A stretch of DNA of 6,723 nucleotides from Chitinophaga pinensis (lineage in GTDB: Bacteria; Bacteroidota; Bacteroidia; Chitinophagales; Chitinophagaceae), in the NCBI GenBank assembly GCA_945872805.1, contig CAMCBE010000109.1, positions 1 through 6,723 of the forward strand, read 5' to 3'. Below the pieces are notes generated by a model that was given only the letters and a program-made list of their open reading frames with translations, did not search any database and had not been told where the DNA came from. Positions 6,442 through 6,723 of the stretch are shown in pieces (within the stretch, counting starts at the first letter, position 1; every line of letters starts with the position of its first letter). A program made the translations under genes and the position numbers.

Positions 6442-6567
6442 AACAAATTTCTGTAAACTAAAAATTAGTAGAATAATTTAATTTTATAACTGATTGTATA
6501 TCAATGTTATAAATTTATTTTTGTTTAATGTTACATTAAGGTAACCAAATAAACACTCTGGCATGAT

Positions 6568-6579
6568 GTCATATATGAC
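6568..6579. promoter_or_regulatory. 12-bp perfect palindrome GTCATATATGAC, possible operator
   Basis: This perfect palindrome lies about 200 bp upstream of the HTH ATG and shares the CATATATG core with the palindrome at 5958-5967. A dimeric HTH protein would bind such a site. The assignment is inference; no footprint-like second copy of the full 12-mer is present in the window. Confidence 0.3.
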
Positions 6580-6702
6580 CTTTTTACTAATTTGATAGAT
6601 TCTTAGTTGTCAATTTAGACTTGAAACCCTACTAAGATTCTACTCATGGGGCCTTCTGATTTAATGAAAGTATATCAAAACAATTAACGGATTACTAATT
6701 AA

Positions 6703-6723
6703 TTACGCAACGGCTTCCCGCCC
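6703..6723 (-). CDS. Possible 3' end of a gene entering from the right edge
   Basis: The last 18 bases are abruptly GC-rich. On the minus strand they read as codons for GREAVA followed by TAA (6705-6703). This may be the C-terminus of a gene mostly outside the window. Six codons are far too few to identify it, and the reading frame is a guess based on the composition change ending exactly at a stop. Confidence 0.2.
   Translation of the reverse strand, partial: GREAVA

Larger units (their letters stand above)
6372..6702. other. AT-rich region upstream of the HTH gene without a clear gene
   Basis: No convincing gene is seen on either strand, apart from the possible N-terminal extension of the HTH frame (to 6446). 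It contains a candidate promoter box, a 12-bp palindrome and a 7-bp inverted repeat (TCTTAGT at 6601-6607, ACTAAGA at 6631-6637) that encloses a smaller GTC/GAC pair. Confidence 0.55.

Noticed and set aside
1..6723. CRISPR array, insertion sequence or rRNA
   Set aside because: No regularly spaced long repeats, transposase motifs, terminal inverted repeats or rRNA signatures were seen.

Overview
The window looks like a chromosomal stretch from a member of the Bacteroidota, probably a Sphingobacteriaceae-like genus. This is inferred, not searched. The reasons are AT-rich genes without clear Shine-Dalgarno sites, signal peptides ending in ..TAQ or ..AQA, candidate TAnnTTTG promoter boxes, a large secreted BNR/sortilin-like repeat protein, and a DUF3050 protein, all types common in that phylum. 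Every supported gene is on the minus strand, so transcription runs from right to left.

Right part (about 5550-6723): AT-rich DNA with three small genes in order. They are an XRE-type helix-turn-helix regulator (6371-6024), an unrecognised acidic 90-residue protein (5961-5689) and a 41-residue single-span membrane protein (5676-5551). Upstream lies about 350 bp without a gene, carrying a 12-bp palindrome. At the extreme right edge a short GC-rich stretch may be the tail of another minus-strand gene.

Middle (5282-2151): a DUF3050 heme-oxygenase-fold protein has a metal-ligand pattern like that of HO-like diiron oxygenases. It is followed by a BcrA/CcmA-type ABC ATPase, its six-span permease, and a small secreted protein whose ATG overlaps the permease stop (TAATG). 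The last three are tightly packed and form a convincing operon. DUF3050 sits 77 bp upstream with its own probable promoter and may be co-transcribed.

Left (2050-1): the first 683 codons of an exported Asp-box (BNR) beta-propeller protein, cut off by the window edge.

Nothing here is a proven new system. The parts most worth following up are the DUF3050 putative metalloenzyme next to an exporter, and the regulator plus two unknown small genes with shared CATATATG palindromes.
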